Shown here: piece after piece, positions 25,219-34,593 of the stretch | Numbering within the stretch: the stretch's first letter is position 1 | Layout of the letters: every line of letters starts with the position of its first letter | Source: a virus | IMG/VR virus record: IMGVR_UViG_3300028837_001657 | Location: 1 to 53,105 of that record | DNA: 53,105 nt | Reading direction: 5' to 3' (one strand) | Notes under the pieces: model-generated | Database searches by the model: none | Told to the model about the DNA's origin: nothing | What the model saw: the letters and a program-made list of their open reading frames with translations, nothing else | Position numbers and translations under genes: made by a program

Positions 25219-26249
25219 TGCCGACAGCTGTGCAGACACGGATCTTTAACCGCTACGGGCGCGAGTCGGCCGAGATTGACGCTGGTCTCCAATCAATTTC
25301 CTGGCGGCTCAACGACTATGGACAGTCACGCTTCAGCATGCCTTGGGCAGACGCGAAGTGCACGAAGGCTATGTTGCGGCCCGGCAACCGCGTGCTGCAC
25401 GAGTTCTCGACCGGCCTGCCCGCCTGGGCCGGGACCATCGACGTTCCCCGTGGCCGCACGTTCGGCACTACGGACGTCACGGCGTACACAGGGGAGAAAT
25501 TGCTGGATTCTCGGTACACCATCATCAACGCCGTGTACGATGCAATTCGGCCAGGGGCCATCTTCCAGGATTTGATCATGCAGGTCAACGCGATCCACGC
25601 GACCTCTATCACCTTGGGCGAGATATACGCGGGCGGGAGTGCCCGCGACGAGGAGTATCATTACCACAACCTGTATGATGCGATCGTTGACTTGGCCCGC
25701 CTGAGCGGGCACGATTTTGCTGTGTTGCCAAACATAACAACGGCGAGTATCGAGTTCATAGCCGGGTGGTACGAGCGCCGAGGCCGCGATCTTCGGACTA
25801 AGATCCACCTGATCCATGGCGTGAACGTGAGCGCGGGCGCGTTGGATGAGCAAGGCACCATCGCCAATCACATCATCGTGGTTGGCGAAGGACAGGACTG
25901 GGACGCGGACAGGCCGACCGCGATCGCAGATGACTTAGAAAGCCAAGATCGCTATGGGTACCGGGAGCATGTCGTGATTCTGACGGATATCGGGGACATA
26001 CCCACGTTGCAGGCAACGGCGGACGCACTCCTGGTAGAGATGGCCTATCCGCGAAACCGCATCACGCTCTCTGCGACCAACCAAGTTCCGGCCCTGTATT
26101 CCGAGTATGACGTCGGGGACATCGTGTGGGCGGAGTTGTTCTTGGACAGTGTAGGGTGGCACTTCGACGCAGCCGTGCGTGTACTGGCCCGCGAGTGGGA
26201 CGCGAACACCGACTCTTGCACGCTTGAGGTTGAGGAGTACGCTTTTTAA
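25218..26249 (+). CDS. Tail tip (Tal/gp37-like) protein
   Basis: ATG 25218 overlaps the preceding TAA. The 343-residue protein has the pattern of tail-associated hub proteins of ReqiPepy6 gp37 type: IFNRYGRESAEIDAGLQS, LRPGNRVLHEFSTG, then WAGTIDVPRG (hub domain) and a C-terminal LEVEEYAF. It would form the baseplate hub with the Dit. No hydrolase motif is seen. Confidence 0.6.
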   Translation: MPTAVQTRIFNRYGRESAEIDAGLQSISWRLNDYGQSRFSMPWADAKCTKAMLRPGNRVLHEFSTGLPAWAGTIDVPRGRTFGTTDVTAYTGEKLLDSRYTIINAVYDAIRPGAIFQDLIMQVNAIHATSITLGEIYAGGSARDEEYHYHNLYDAIVDLARLSGHDFAVLPNITTASIEFIAGWYERRGRDLRTKIHLIHGVNVSAGALDEQGTIANHIIVVGEGQDWDADRPTAIADDLESQDRYGYREHVVILTDIGDIPTLQATADALLVEMAYPRNRITLSATNQVPALYSEYDVGDIVWAELFLDSVGWHFDAAVRVLAREWDANTDSCTLEVEEYAF

Positions 26250-26968
26250 TGACAATCCGGAAGGATCACTACTCCGAGAATATATTCGAGCAACTAAAAG
26301 CGATGAAGCGGCGCGTAGACAGGCTAGAGCGTCGCACCGGGAGCGTGGGAGGCCGCGGGCAGATGGGCGCCGCCAGACACTCTCGCCTGGCGGGACTGGC
26401 GGAAGACGATCATCTGCATTACGTGCACTTAGATGGCGCTCGCACGATCACGGCGCAGCATACCTTCGCACCGGCAGCGGTGCAGCCTCCCTTCCTCCTC
26501 AGTGCGAACGCACAAGACCAGGTAGTCGTGGGCTTGCGGGCCGACCAGGTCAACCGGACCCTCACGGCGGGAACCGGATTGACCGGGGGCGGCCTGCTGA
26601 CGGCAGACCGCCAGCTAGACGTAGACGAGACATACGCGTTCAGTTGGAGCGCGCTGCACGTGTTTGGAATTGGACTCAGGATCACAGCAGGGCAGACGCT
26701 GCAATTCGGCACGGACGCCGCACTGGAGCGTGTCGCAGCCGGAGCCGTCGGGCCTGCAACCGGCGACGTGCTCCAGTCGCAAGGTTACAGCGTGGGGCGA
26801 ACGGGTTGGAAGTTAGAAGCTAGCGATCATGCCGAGATGAACAGCGCAGAGGTGCGCGCAGAGATGCACGCCAGCGTGTTGACCGTTGGGGAGAACCACG
26901 CGGTAGGTGGCACCGTGACGCTGAGTGCAGCCTCTGTGTTGTGGGAAGAGGTCACCACGCTAGACTAG
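26249..26968 (+). CDS. Short tail fibre or spike adaptor protein
   Basis: ATG 26249 overlaps the previous stop. The 239-residue protein has an N-terminal coiled coil (ENIFEQLKAMKRRVDRLERR), then HLHYVHLDG. A Gly-rich LTAGTGLTGGGLLTADRQL follows near residue 110, a signature of phage tail fibre proteins, and then beta-rich segments. It lies just before the spike, so it may anchor it. Confidence 0.6.
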   Translation: MTIRKDHYSENIFEQLKAMKRRVDRLERRTGSVGGRGQMGAARHSRLAGLAEDDHLHYVHLDGARTITAQHTFAPAAVQPPFLLSANAQDQVVVGLRADQVNRTLTAGTGLTGGGLLTADRQLDVDETYAFSWSALHVFGIGLRITAGQTLQFGTDAALERVAAGAVGPATGDVLQSQGYSVGRTGWKLEASDHAEMNSAEVRAEMHASVLTVGENHAVGGTVTLSAASVLWEEVTTLD

Positions 26969-26978
26969 GAAGAGAAGA

Positions 26979-29399
26979 ATGACTACGTATTACGTGGCAA
27001 CAACAGGTGACGATGGGGACCCTGGGACTGAAAGTGAGCCCTGGGCGACACCGCAACATGCTGCGGACACGGCGAGAGATGGCGACATCGTGATCTTCAA
27101 GGACGGGACATGGAACCTCACGGCGCAGATAGACTATGACCAAAATTCAGGGTCTTCAGGGAACGAAATCACGTTCCGGGCGCAAAACTCCAGGCTTGCG
27201 ATTTGGAAGCGGGCCTGGAACGGCTCGGCCGTGGTGTACGTGAACCAGGAAGACTACATCACGTTCAATGGCATCGTGATAGACGGCGATTATGCGGTTG
27301 GCGGACGAACGGGGAGTTGGGCATTCAGGCTGGGCAATGCTGATCACATCACGATTATTGATTGCGGGATCAAGAACATTCAAGGCTGGGGCGTGCATGC
27401 AGTGAACGGCTGCGCTGACCTGACCATCGAGGACACTGACATCAACTTAGGGTTTTATGGAGCGGGCAATACCTATGACGCGATCTACCTAGATGACTCA
27501 GACAATCCTAACCTGATCATCAGGAATGTGACTGCACAATATACAGATCATGCAGGCTTCAACATTGCTCGTGCCGCTAATTTCTTGATCGAGGATTGCA
27601 CTGTACACGACACGCACAGCCACGGGATTCAGTTCGGGGATCCCACCGAAAGCGCTCCCGCCGGATCTATCTCCGGCACGGCACAGCGAAATAAAGTATC
27701 CAACGTCGAGAGATTCCATCCGGAGCCCCAGTCCCACAATGCTTTTTTTACCTGGGCGGATTCCGTGGGCGATGTTACAATTCAGCTAAACGAAATCTAT
27801 AACGTCGACTGCTCTGGCGTCCACATCAGGGCCGACGTGACAGGACCTGTCAAAATATACAACAACTCGATATACAATCACAACGAGAATGAAGGAGAAG
27901 GCGACACCTCGTCTGGAATCCACATCTGGGCTCCGGGCAGCGAATCCCCAACCATTGAGGTCAAGAACAACATCATCTACAACGTATTCGATGGGGGGCG
28001 CACCGTGACGGTCACGGGCACCAACATCGAGGACAACCTGGACATGGATTATAACCTCTACTATGCTCCTTACAGCAACGGGGAGGAGATCAAACGGGGA
28101 GGGGCCACATATTCCAGTTACACAGCGTATCAAACCGCCGGCTATGAGCCAAACACGGAGGTTGGCAGTGATCCCTTGTTCAACGATGCACCTGCCGGGG
28201 ACTTTACGCTTGAAGGAGGCAGCCCCGCGATAGATGCGGGCACGGACGTCGGCCTGCCATACTTTGGGAGCGCTCCCGACATAGGTGCGCATGAGTTCGG
28301 CACTGCGGTCGTAGACGGGAGCGTCACACTCGCTGGCAGCTTGGCACTTGCCTTGAGCACAACGAAGGCAGGTACGTTAAGCTTTGCCGGTGTAGTGACG
28401 GCAGATTTGCTCGGACCTCTGTTCGAGGTGAAGGTCAAAGACCCACCGACCGGTCACGCTGCCTTGTTCGCCACCGGCGACATCCTCCGGGTGCGTGCGC
28501 TGAGTGGAGCCACGGTGCGGGACAACTGGCTCAAGGTATTCGGCGTCAGCGATCCGGGAAGCGATTACTTCACCTACTCTGCGCGCCTGGAGAGTGGTGC
28601 CGCCGGTGTGTTGCCTCGGGGTTCGGCCATCTTCAACTACGGCCAAAGCGGGGACGGCATCTTGCAACTGGTCGGGAAAGAGACCAACGGACCCCACTTG
28701 CTGGTCGCTACCCACGCGGGCGAGCCGTGGACCACAATCACCCGCCACGCGCAAATCGGGAACCTCAATGGGATTTTAGGGCTCAGTGCGGACGAATGGG
28801 GCATCGCTGCCGGGGAGGATCTAAGCTCTACCAGCGTGCCCTACATCCTCGTCACGAACGCTACCGCAAAGGCTTTTCTCAATGATGTCCGGGCGGCGAC
28901 AGGAATGACCATCGGCAGCCTGACATTGGGGGCGAGCGTGGGAGAGCTGCTGTTCGCCGGTACAGGAGACCTGCAGTTGCGCTTCTTCCAGGATGCAGCC
29001 AACCGCTGGACGATGGGTGTAGACGACTCCGACTCTAACGCCTTCAAGATTTGCCAAGGCAACGTGTTAGGTGGATCATTTCAACGGCTGATGTTCACGA
29101 CAGACGGTCAGGCGGGGATGAGCATTGCGGACGGAGATCAGCCGCAAGCCTGGCTGCACATCATACAACACGAGGCCGCGGCGGCGGTAGCCGTGCTGCG
29201 TCTTGAGCAAGATGACTTAGACAATCCGATGATTGACTTCATCGGCGACGTGCAAGATGGAGGATTTGGATACAGCCTGGTAGACGAGAACGATGTCACT
29301 ACGCCTACTCGCGTCGTGTGGGTCCGATGTTACATGGAAGACCGCCAAGACGTGGTCACGGACGGCGTGCTATGGATGCCGCTGTACTCACTCGCGTAG
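26979..29399 (+). CDS. Tail spike with parallel beta-helix
   Basis: The 806-residue protein begins with YYVATTGDDGDPGTESEPW followed by a long run of short repeats (DLTIEDTDI, LIIRNVTAQY, FLIEDCTVHDTH, IYNN...NHNE), the hallmark of right-handed beta-helix polysaccharide-degrading or binding spikes, to about residue 440. An SLTLAGSLAL-type repeat follows (about 450-480), resembling units of the 856-residue fibre. The C-terminal part is beta-rich. The catalytic acids cannot be placed from sequence alone. It probably recognises host surface glycan. Confidence 0.65.
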   Translation: MTTYYVATTGDDGDPGTESEPWATPQHAADTARDGDIVIFKDGTWNLTAQIDYDQNSGSSGNEITFRAQNSRLAIWKRAWNGSAVVYVNQEDYITFNGIVIDGDYAVGGRTGSWAFRLGNADHITIIDCGIKNIQGWGVHAVNGCADLTIEDTDINLGFYGAGNTYDAIYLDDSDNPNLIIRNVTAQYTDHAGFNIARAANFLIEDCTVHDTHSHGIQFGDPTESAPAGSISGTAQRNKVSNVERFHPEPQSHNAFFTWADSVGDVTIQLNEIYNVDCSGVHIRADVTGPVKIYNNSIYNHNENEGEGDTSSGIHIWAPGSESPTIEVKNNIIYNVFDGGRTVTVTGTNIEDNLDMDYNLYYAPYSNGEEIKRGGATYSSYTAYQTAGYEPNTEVGSDPLFNDAPAGDFTLEGGSPAIDAGTDVGLPYFGSAPDIGAHEFGTAVVDGSVTLAGSLALALSTTKAGTLSFAGVVTADLLGPLFEVKVKDPPTGHAALFATGDILRVRALSGATVRDNWLKVFGVSDPGSDYFTYSARLESGAAGVLPRGSAIFNYGQSGDGILQLVGKETNGPHLLVATHAGEPWTTITRHAQIGNLNGILGLSADEWGIAAGEDLSSTSVPYILVTNATAKAFLNDVRAATGMTIGSLTLGASVGELLFAGTGDLQLRFFQDAANRWTMGVDDSDSNAFKICQGNVLGGSFQRLMFTTDGQAGMSIADGDQPQAWLHIIQHEAAAAVAVLRLEQDDLDNPMIDFIGDVQDGGFGYSLVDENDVTTPTRVVWVRCYMEDRQDVVTDGVLWMPLYSLA

Positions 29400-29599
29400 T
29401 GACAGCCGTGCTGCATAGAGCAGCCTATGGGATAGGTGTCCTCGGGGGCACACTGATCGGAACGGGGTTAGCGTTTATTCCGTTTCTTTCTACCCACTTA
29501 GTGATCGGATTGCTACTCACAGTTGCGAGCTACTGCACTTCGGTCATCACTTGTGCAATTGACGTGCCTGAGCGTGAAACAGACAGGAGGATAGCATGA
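29372..29599 (+). CDS. Probable holin, two-segment membrane protein
   Basis: I choose ATG 29372 within the end of the spike gene; a GTG at 29399 is an alternative. The 75-residue product has two hydrophobic segments (GIGVLGGTLIGTGLAFIPFL and LVIGLLLTVASYCTSVI) and a short charged end. Its position just before the lysin and its size suit a holin, but the fold is not specific. It overlaps the lysin start by four bases (ATGA). Confidence 0.6.
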   Translation: MDAAVLTRVVTAVLHRAAYGIGVLGGTLIGTGLAFIPFLSTHLVIGLLLTVASYCTSVITCAIDVPERETDRRIA

Positions 29600-32500
29600 G
29601 CACTATAACCGTCGTAGTTAAGCCAAGTGCACCGCAAGTCGGAGGGGCGTTGAGTGTCGTCGCCAAAAGCGCCGATGCCTTGACCAACGTCAAACTCAAT
29701 GTGCACGATCCGACCGGTGCCCTTGTCGGGCGCACGGCCGTCACTGTCGGGCGAGACGGCAGTGATTACATGTGGAGTTGGACAACTGACCCACTTGCCT
29801 TGCAAGGAGACCACGTCGTGGCCGTGACCACCTCGGCAACTAACGCCACAGTGACGGTGATGGTTGGAGATCCACAGGCAACTATCCACAGCAAGCTCGG
29901 CCCGCACATCATCAAAGACGAGCACGCGGGGTACTTGCTGGCTGGCCCGGCAGTAGCAAAGTATGTTGGAGAGTGGGGGAGTGCAGTGCACTACGCACTC
30001 GCTAATACCTTAGTCATTGGGCGTCTCCACAGTGAGGCCTATGATGCACAGTGGCATGTTGCACAAGGCATGTCACCTCAGCAAGCGGCAGAAATGTTCG
30101 TGCCTGATCAACTCGGCACCTACATGTCCAATGAGCACATTCTCTACTGGGAGGGGCACAATGAGCCAATCTGGAACACAGCAGAAGAGATGGCCTGGTA
30201 CGCGGAGTTTGAGATAGCACGCATGCAACTGATGGCAAACATCGGCTTGCGCTGCGTGATCGGTAACTTTGCCACCGGAACACCGGCCTTGTCACTGTGG
30301 CCTGCATTCTTACCGGCGATTGAAGCGGGATTAGAACACAAGGCTATTCTTGGCCTGCATGAGTACAGTTGCCCATGGATGTGGTGGATGACGGGCAGTT
30401 ATCAACTAGATCCGGCAGACGATCAAGGAGACGAGGGGTGGACGACGTTGCGCTACCGAAAGGCTTACAGGCAACATCTGATTCCCGCTGGCCTCGGTCA
30501 TATTCCCTTGGCGATCACAGAGGCCGGGATCGACTCGTTAGTCAGGCCACTTCCGCCTGGAGCACCTGGGGCGGCCTGGAGCGATCTGGGGGATTACTGG
30601 CGAGACCACGACAGAGAACCAGATGCGGCAGATTACTATTTCCAACAGTTGGTGTGGTATGATCAAGAACTGCAAAACGATGAGTATGTAGTAGGTGCGA
30701 CAGTTTTTTGCTTCGGCAACTACGGGGCGCCTTGGTCTGCCTTCGACGTGGCGGGCACAGCAGTTGCCGACAAGCTGACCGCCTATGCACAGGCGTACCC
30801 GGGCAAACCGTTTGTGTATCCTACCGACAAAGTGTCAGGGCGTGGCGATCCTCGCACGCCTTACAAGCGTACTTATGTCCTCTTACCTCCCGGTGCCGAC
30901 AAAGACTGGGCAGTGGCAGCCATCGAGGGCAGTTGGAGACAAGGGCAGACGGTCGGCGGAAGCGCCGACGATGCGGGGATCGGGGACTTGCCCGACAAGA
31001 CCGCCCGCGTCATCAATCCGGCTGAATGGACCAACGGAGACATCGCAAATTTCTACGGGACGCACTACCCGAACACGGGCATCGAGCCTTTAGTGGCGAA
31101 CACGCCTGCAGAACTCAAGGCGGCACTACAAGGCCAAGCGACTGCGGAGTATCCTTGGCACAGGGATGTCACGGCCGCACTGCCACAACGGACTGACTAT
31201 GAGGCATGGTCGGGAACGTCACTAGAAAATGGATGGGGAACGCGCACCCTTGCAGAGATCGACGACATCTGCATCCATCATACGGCAGGACTGGCAGAGG
31301 CCATCGGAGCTGATGTCGGGGCCAGTGATTTCTATAACCTGGTGCACTGGTACGTGTGGAGCAAAACGTGGACATCAGACCTTCACACCTACACCGGCCA
31401 TCCCTCCGGACCTTACAGCATCGTGATCGACACCGTAGGAACCGTGCTTCTGGCAAACGACCTGACGGTAGCGTGCTGGCACAACCAACGTGGGGCAAGC
31501 CTGTCCTTGTCCATTGGTCTTTTGTGTGATGCAGTGAATGGTCTGCCCACGGAGGCCCAACTTGACGCCTTGGCCGGCGTGTGCGTCTGGGCGATCCAAT
31601 CGGATGTACTGCCAACCATTACCTCTATCGACCAGATCACAGGACACCTCGACTGGTTTGCGACAGAGTGCCCCGGCTGGACGGACAGTGCGGGCCACGA
31701 CCGGTGGAAAAGGGCGTTGCTCGAAAAGATCAGTGTGCAACTCGGAGAACCTTTGCCAGGGAATGGACCAACGCCAACTACAGCATCTCCGGTCTTAGGT
31801 ATTCACGACTGGCCGGGCAATGCGGAAGGCGGTTCGGCTATTCGCTGGCTGGCTGATCAAGGTTTGGCGGGTACGGTCTACGTGCCGCTCTACGTGGGCA
31901 CAGGTGTGAGCGGGTTGAACTTGCAAGGCTATGCTGATCAGGGCTTCAAGATTTACTACAACTTGAGATTCTCGTACTCAACTGACAAGGGAGGTGCGGG
32001 GACGTTGCCGCCGGAGAACGAGCTTGACGACTTCGTGGAGGCGTGCCTGGGGACGATGCGCGCCAGCACGGGCATCGCGGGCTACGCCATTGGGAATGAG
32101 TGGAACAACCCGAGGGAATCGCCGAAGAACTTTGACCTCAGCCCGACTTACGTGGCTGCTGTCTACAACGAAATCTGGCGACGGAAGCCGGAGGGCGCCC
32201 GCGTGAGCCTGGGGGCCGTTGATCCGTTCTTCGGGCCGGGGAGTGACTGTGGCTGGTGGTTTGACGAGGTGATGAAACAGGTCGAAGGGATGGACTTCAT
32301 CGACCTGCACGGGTACGTCAGGGGGCCGAACGCCGGCCTGGTGTGGTCAATGGAGATGTTTGGGGATGATCCCTTGCGCTGGCAGTACCTCAACTACTTT
32401 GGCTGCGTCGAGACGATGCTTCGGAGATTACCTGCACGCTTCCACGATCTGCCCGTGATCGTGAGCGAGTTCAACCACTTGTGGAAAACCAGCGAAGAGG

Positions 32501-32700
32501 TTGGGGACCTGGGGTGGGTAGACGACGAAAGGGCGACGGCAGTGCTGCACAATGCTATCGCCCGTGCCTTGGAGTGGAACGAGGCCGGCGGGCATAACCC
32601 GATCGAGGCAGTGATCGCTTACCGCTGGTCAGGCGACGAATGGGCTATAGATGGACGGGGAACCATCAAAGCATACCTGGCCGACCTGCTCCGCGAGTGA
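29596..32700 (+). CDS. Multidomain endolysin: two clan-A glycosidase modules around an amidase
   Basis: The 1,034-residue protein starts after AGGAGG. Residues 1-95 look like an Ig-type domain. About 95-420 resemble a TIM-barrel (clan A) glycosidase: WEGHNEP near 188 as possible acid/base, LAITEAG near 304 as nucleophile strand. After a linker, an N-acetylmuramoyl-L-alanine amidase (Amidase_2) spans about 545-720, with IDDICIHHTAG near 558 and HLDWFATECPGW near 684 giving zinc ligands. A second barrel (about 730-1034) has IGNEWNNPRE near 832 and VIVSEFN near 953. Linkage to a holin-like gene supports lysis, but a virion role is possible. Confidence 0.7.
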   Translation: MSTITVVVKPSAPQVGGALSVVAKSADALTNVKLNVHDPTGALVGRTAVTVGRDGSDYMWSWTTDPLALQGDHVVAVTTSATNATVTVMVGDPQATIHSKLGPHIIKDEHAGYLLAGPAVAKYVGEWGSAVHYALANTLVIGRLHSEAYDAQWHVAQGMSPQQAAEMFVPDQLGTYMSNEHILYWEGHNEPIWNTAEEMAWYAEFEIARMQLMANIGLRCVIGNFATGTPALSLWPAFLPAIEAGLEHKAILGLHEYSCPWMWWMTGSYQLDPADDQGDEGWTTLRYRKAYRQHLIPAGLGHIPLAITEAGIDSLVRPLPPGAPGAAWSDLGDYWRDHDREPDAADYYFQQLVWYDQELQNDEYVVGATVFCFGNYGAPWSAFDVAGTAVADKLTAYAQAYPGKPFVYPTDKVSGRGDPRTPYKRTYVLLPPGADKDWAVAAIEGSWRQGQTVGGSADDAGIGDLPDKTARVINPAEWTNGDIANFYGTHYPNTGIEPLVANTPAELKAALQGQATAEYPWHRDVTAALPQRTDYEAWSGTSLENGWGTRTLAEIDDICIHHTAGLAEAIGADVGASDFYNLVHWYVWSKTWTSDLHTYTGHPSGPYSIVIDTVGTVLLANDLTVACWHNQRGASLSLSIGLLCDAVNGLPTEAQLDALAGVCVWAIQSDVLPTITSIDQITGHLDWFATECPGWTDSAGHDRWKRALLEKISVQLGEPLPGNGPTPTTASPVLGIHDWPGNAEGGSAIRWLADQGLAGTVYVPLYVGTGVSGLNLQGYADQGFKIYYNLRFSYSTDKGGAGTLPPENELDDFVEACLGTMRASTGIAGYAIGNEWNNPRESPKNFDLSPTYVAAVYNEIWRRKPEGARVSLGAVDPFFGPGSDCGWWFDEVMKQVEGMDFIDLHGYVRGPNAGLVWSMEMFGDDPLRWQYLNYFGCVETMLRRLPARFHDLPVIVSEFNHLWKTSEEVGDLGWVDDERATAVLHNAIARALEWNEAGGHNPIEAVIAYRWSGDEWAIDGRGTIKAYLADLLRE

Positions 32701-32705
32701 CAAAC

Positions 32706-32738
32706 AAAAAAAAGCCCCCGCCTCGAGGCGAGGGGCTT
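32706..32738 (-). terminator. Strong rho-independent terminator for the left operon
   Basis: On the minus strand, GAGGC pairs into a GC-rich stem (AAGCCCC.. / ..GGGGCTT, one bulged base, 13 paired) followed by eight Ts. On the plus strand it is followed by no T-run, so it mainly ends leftward transcription. It separates the convergent tail/lysis and left operons, which end only 80 bp apart. Confidence 0.85.
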
Positions 32739-32779
32739 AGTACCGGCAAGTCGGAGTGTTCAGCGAGGAATTGTCGAGG

Positions 32780-33391
32780 TTACCCGTTCTCGTCCCTGGC
32801 AACTTGGAACATGCCCTTGTTGCCACTCTTCTCAGGTCTCCAGTCACCGATGCCCACATGGAACCCAGCGATTTCCAGTAGTCGGGCAATGTCGTCAGCG
32901 GAGATGACTGTGGGGTTGAATAGTACGTCGAACGTGATTGACCATGGGGGCGAGAATTCCGCACGATAACGCAGGTCGGCCACACCACGCCCGATCACGA
33001 CCACGTCTTCGCGCATGTGAGGCTCGCTGTCTTCGATGGGCAACACGCCGCCCAAGACGTAGAACGCTCCGCGTGCGCTGGTCATGGTCATGTCAGGAAC
33101 AAAGCGGCAGGCCCCCACACAGGCGGCCTTGATTCCGTCCGCGATGAATCCCGGCCGACCGTCTTCGGTCATATACATTGAAGCCTTGTACTCTATTTCC
33201 GGAGTGCGTACCGGTCGTCCTACAGTCGTGTCCTTCTTCTGCTGCTTATCCCGTATCCTCTTGATCTTGTCAGGATCAAACCTGTTGCAGAGCAACGGAC
33301 TTAACCCTGTGATCGTGATCGTCATCCGTTCTTTCTGGATCTGCGGGATCATCACTGTCTTTGCTACTGGTGTTCCTTTTGCTTTTGTCAT
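32780..33391 (-). CDS. Conserved phage protein with VGIGDWRPEKSG motif, downstream of a pentanucleotide array
   Basis: ATG 33391 follows ACAGGAGAC. The 203-residue protein has a recognisable pattern from phage genomes of uncertain function: ITGLSPLLCNRFD near 27, a helix with GRPGFIADGIKAACVGACRF (about 77-96), MTSARGAFYVLG, MREDVVVIGRGVADLRYRAEF (about 124-144), and C-terminal LLEIAGFHVGIGDWRPEKSG (about 168-187). The glycine-rich end is weakly reminiscent of Cas7/RAMP-fold loops, an inference only. As the promoter-distal gene of the left operon it is preceded by a 480-bp pentamer array. Confidence 0.65.
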   Translation of the reverse strand: MTKAKGTPVAKTVMIPQIQKERMTITITGLSPLLCNRFDPDKIKRIRDKQQKKDTTVGRPVRTPEIEYKASMYMTEDGRPGFIADGIKAACVGACRFVPDMTMTSARGAFYVLGGVLPIEDSEPHMREDVVVIGRGVADLRYRAEFSPPWSITFDVLFNPTVISADDIARLLEIAGFHVGIGDWRPEKSGNKGMFQVARDENG

Positions 33392-33426
33392 GTCTCCTGT
33401 CCGCCTTTCTATAGCTGTGTGTTCTT

Positions 33427-33905
33427 CGCCTTACCTTGCCTAACCCTGCCACACCGCACTGTGCCGGACCCAGCCTTGCCTTGTCACGCCTGGCCCTACC
33501 GAGCCGCGTCTGATAATGACGGTCCGCGCCTTGCCGTGCCTAGACCCGCCCAGCCCTGCCTAACCACGCCGTGCCTCGGCACTGTGTCAGATGAAGGCGG
33601 TCCTCGCCTTGCCAGGTCACGCCTTGCCGTGCCCTGCCCGGCCTAGCGATACCTAGCCGTGTCAGATAATGGCGATCCGCGCCTTGCCTTACCTTACCAG
33701 GCCGCACCATACCATACCCCGCTCTGCCAAGCCACGACAATTCGCCTCGCCTTGCCTCGCCAGGCCTTACCTCACCACGCCCTGCCCGACCCTGCCAAAC
33801 CCTACCCTTCCGTGCAGTGCCATGCCGCGTCAGATGATAGCAGGCCTCACCTTGCCTTGCCTCACCTCGCTGGGCCTAACCGCACCATGCCATGCAATGC
33901 CATGC
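33427..33905. repeat. Degenerate pentanucleotide repeat array with embedded 25-bp element
   Basis: About 480 bp of degenerate 5-mers (GCCTT, GCCGT, GCCTA, ACCTT on the plus strand, i.e. AAGGC type on the transcribed strand) fill the only large gap in the left operon. At 33506, 33583, 33658 and 33825 the pattern is broken by a related element of about 25 bp, core GTCAGATAATGGCGATCCGC. The array is open in several frames, so ORF predictions here (such as a plus-strand frame at 33419) are artefacts. It lies between the stop of one gene and the start of the next. Confidence 0.85.
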
Positions 33906-33909
33906 CGCG

Positions 33910-34389
33910 TCAATCTGCAATCATGTCAATCGCTGCGATCACCGCAGCAAATTCTTCGTAGGTGGCATACTTCTTGCGCCAAGCAAGCAATTGCCGATGG
34001 GCATCTTCAAGAACCTGCGCGCGCAAGGCATCTTCATTCATAGCTTTGGCGACGAGGACATAAGCCTTCACAGGCTCATCGTCTGCACGTTTCAAGGTGA
34101 CGTGCTGGAAAGCCCGCACGGTCACGACTTCACTGCAGTCCGCGGCCGTCACCACGACGTGGATTGATCGGAGAATGTAACTGGCTTGCTCAAGCCGCCA
34201 TTTCTCCGCTGCCGTTTCGTCGTCCCACTCAAACCCGTCATGCAATGGAGATCGCTTTGATCGCGCATCTTTGACGACTTGAGCAGGAGTAATGCTGCCG
34301 TCACTGCGCACGATCAGACGCGTGATGCGGTCTCCATACTTTTGTGCTTGTTTTCGCGTTAGTGTCGATCCGTCGGCAGGTATGTACAA
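33910..34389 (-). CDS. Conserved phage hypothetical protein, 159 residues
   Basis: ATG 34389 is preceded by AAAGGAGATGC. The protein has RKQAQKYGDRITRLI near residue 12, then ITPAQVVKDARSKRSPLHDGFEWDDETAA near 33 and a C-terminal helical region with RQLLAWRKKYATYEEFAAVIAAI. This combination is a familiar phage orphan family adjacent to recombination genes; role unknown. The gene ends where the pentamer array starts. Confidence 0.6.
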   Translation of the reverse strand: MYIPADGSTLTRKQAQKYGDRITRLIVRSDGSITPAQVVKDARSKRSPLHDGFEWDDETAAEKWRLEQASYILRSIHVVVTAADCSEVVTVRAFQHVTLKRADDEPVKAYVLVAKAMNEDALRAQVLEDAHRQLLAWRKKYATYEEFAAVIAAIDMIAD

Positions 34390-34401
34390 GCATCTCCTTT
34401 G

Positions 34402-34593
34402 TTACTCGACGAAGGCGAGTAACGCTGCTGCGCGCCTTATCAGAAGATCCACAGTTGCCTCCGCCCATTTCTCGAACGTGGGGGGGGGGCTTTCAGTAAG
34501 CTGCTCGCGAAGCTGCTCCGCTTCGTTCGTGGGAACGGTGAGCAACACGCGCCATCTCTTCTTGTTCCATCTGCACTCTTGTAGTGCTTTCAC
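34402..34593 (-). CDS. Small hypothetical protein, 63 residues
   Basis: ATG 34593 overlaps the stop of the proteasome-like gene by four bases, suggesting coupling. The product is helical with a Trp/Lys-rich start (RWNKKRWRVLLTVPTNEAEQ). Its middle contains a run of C on the minus strand (34485-34492) coding PPP. No function is assigned. Confidence 0.45.
   Translation of the reverse strand: MKALQECRWNKKRWRVLLTVPTNEAEQLREQLTESPPPTFEKWAEATVDLLIRRAAALLAFVE

Noticed and set aside
32706-32738. Bidirectional terminator
   Set aside because: The T-run follows the stem only in the leftward direction; the rightward side lacks it, so only leftward termination is claimed.
33419-34043. Open frames (75-124 codons) on the plus strand in the pentanucleotide array
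   Set aside because: A period-5 repeat cycles through three frames and gives Pro/Leu/Ala-rich frames without starts or ribosome binding sites.
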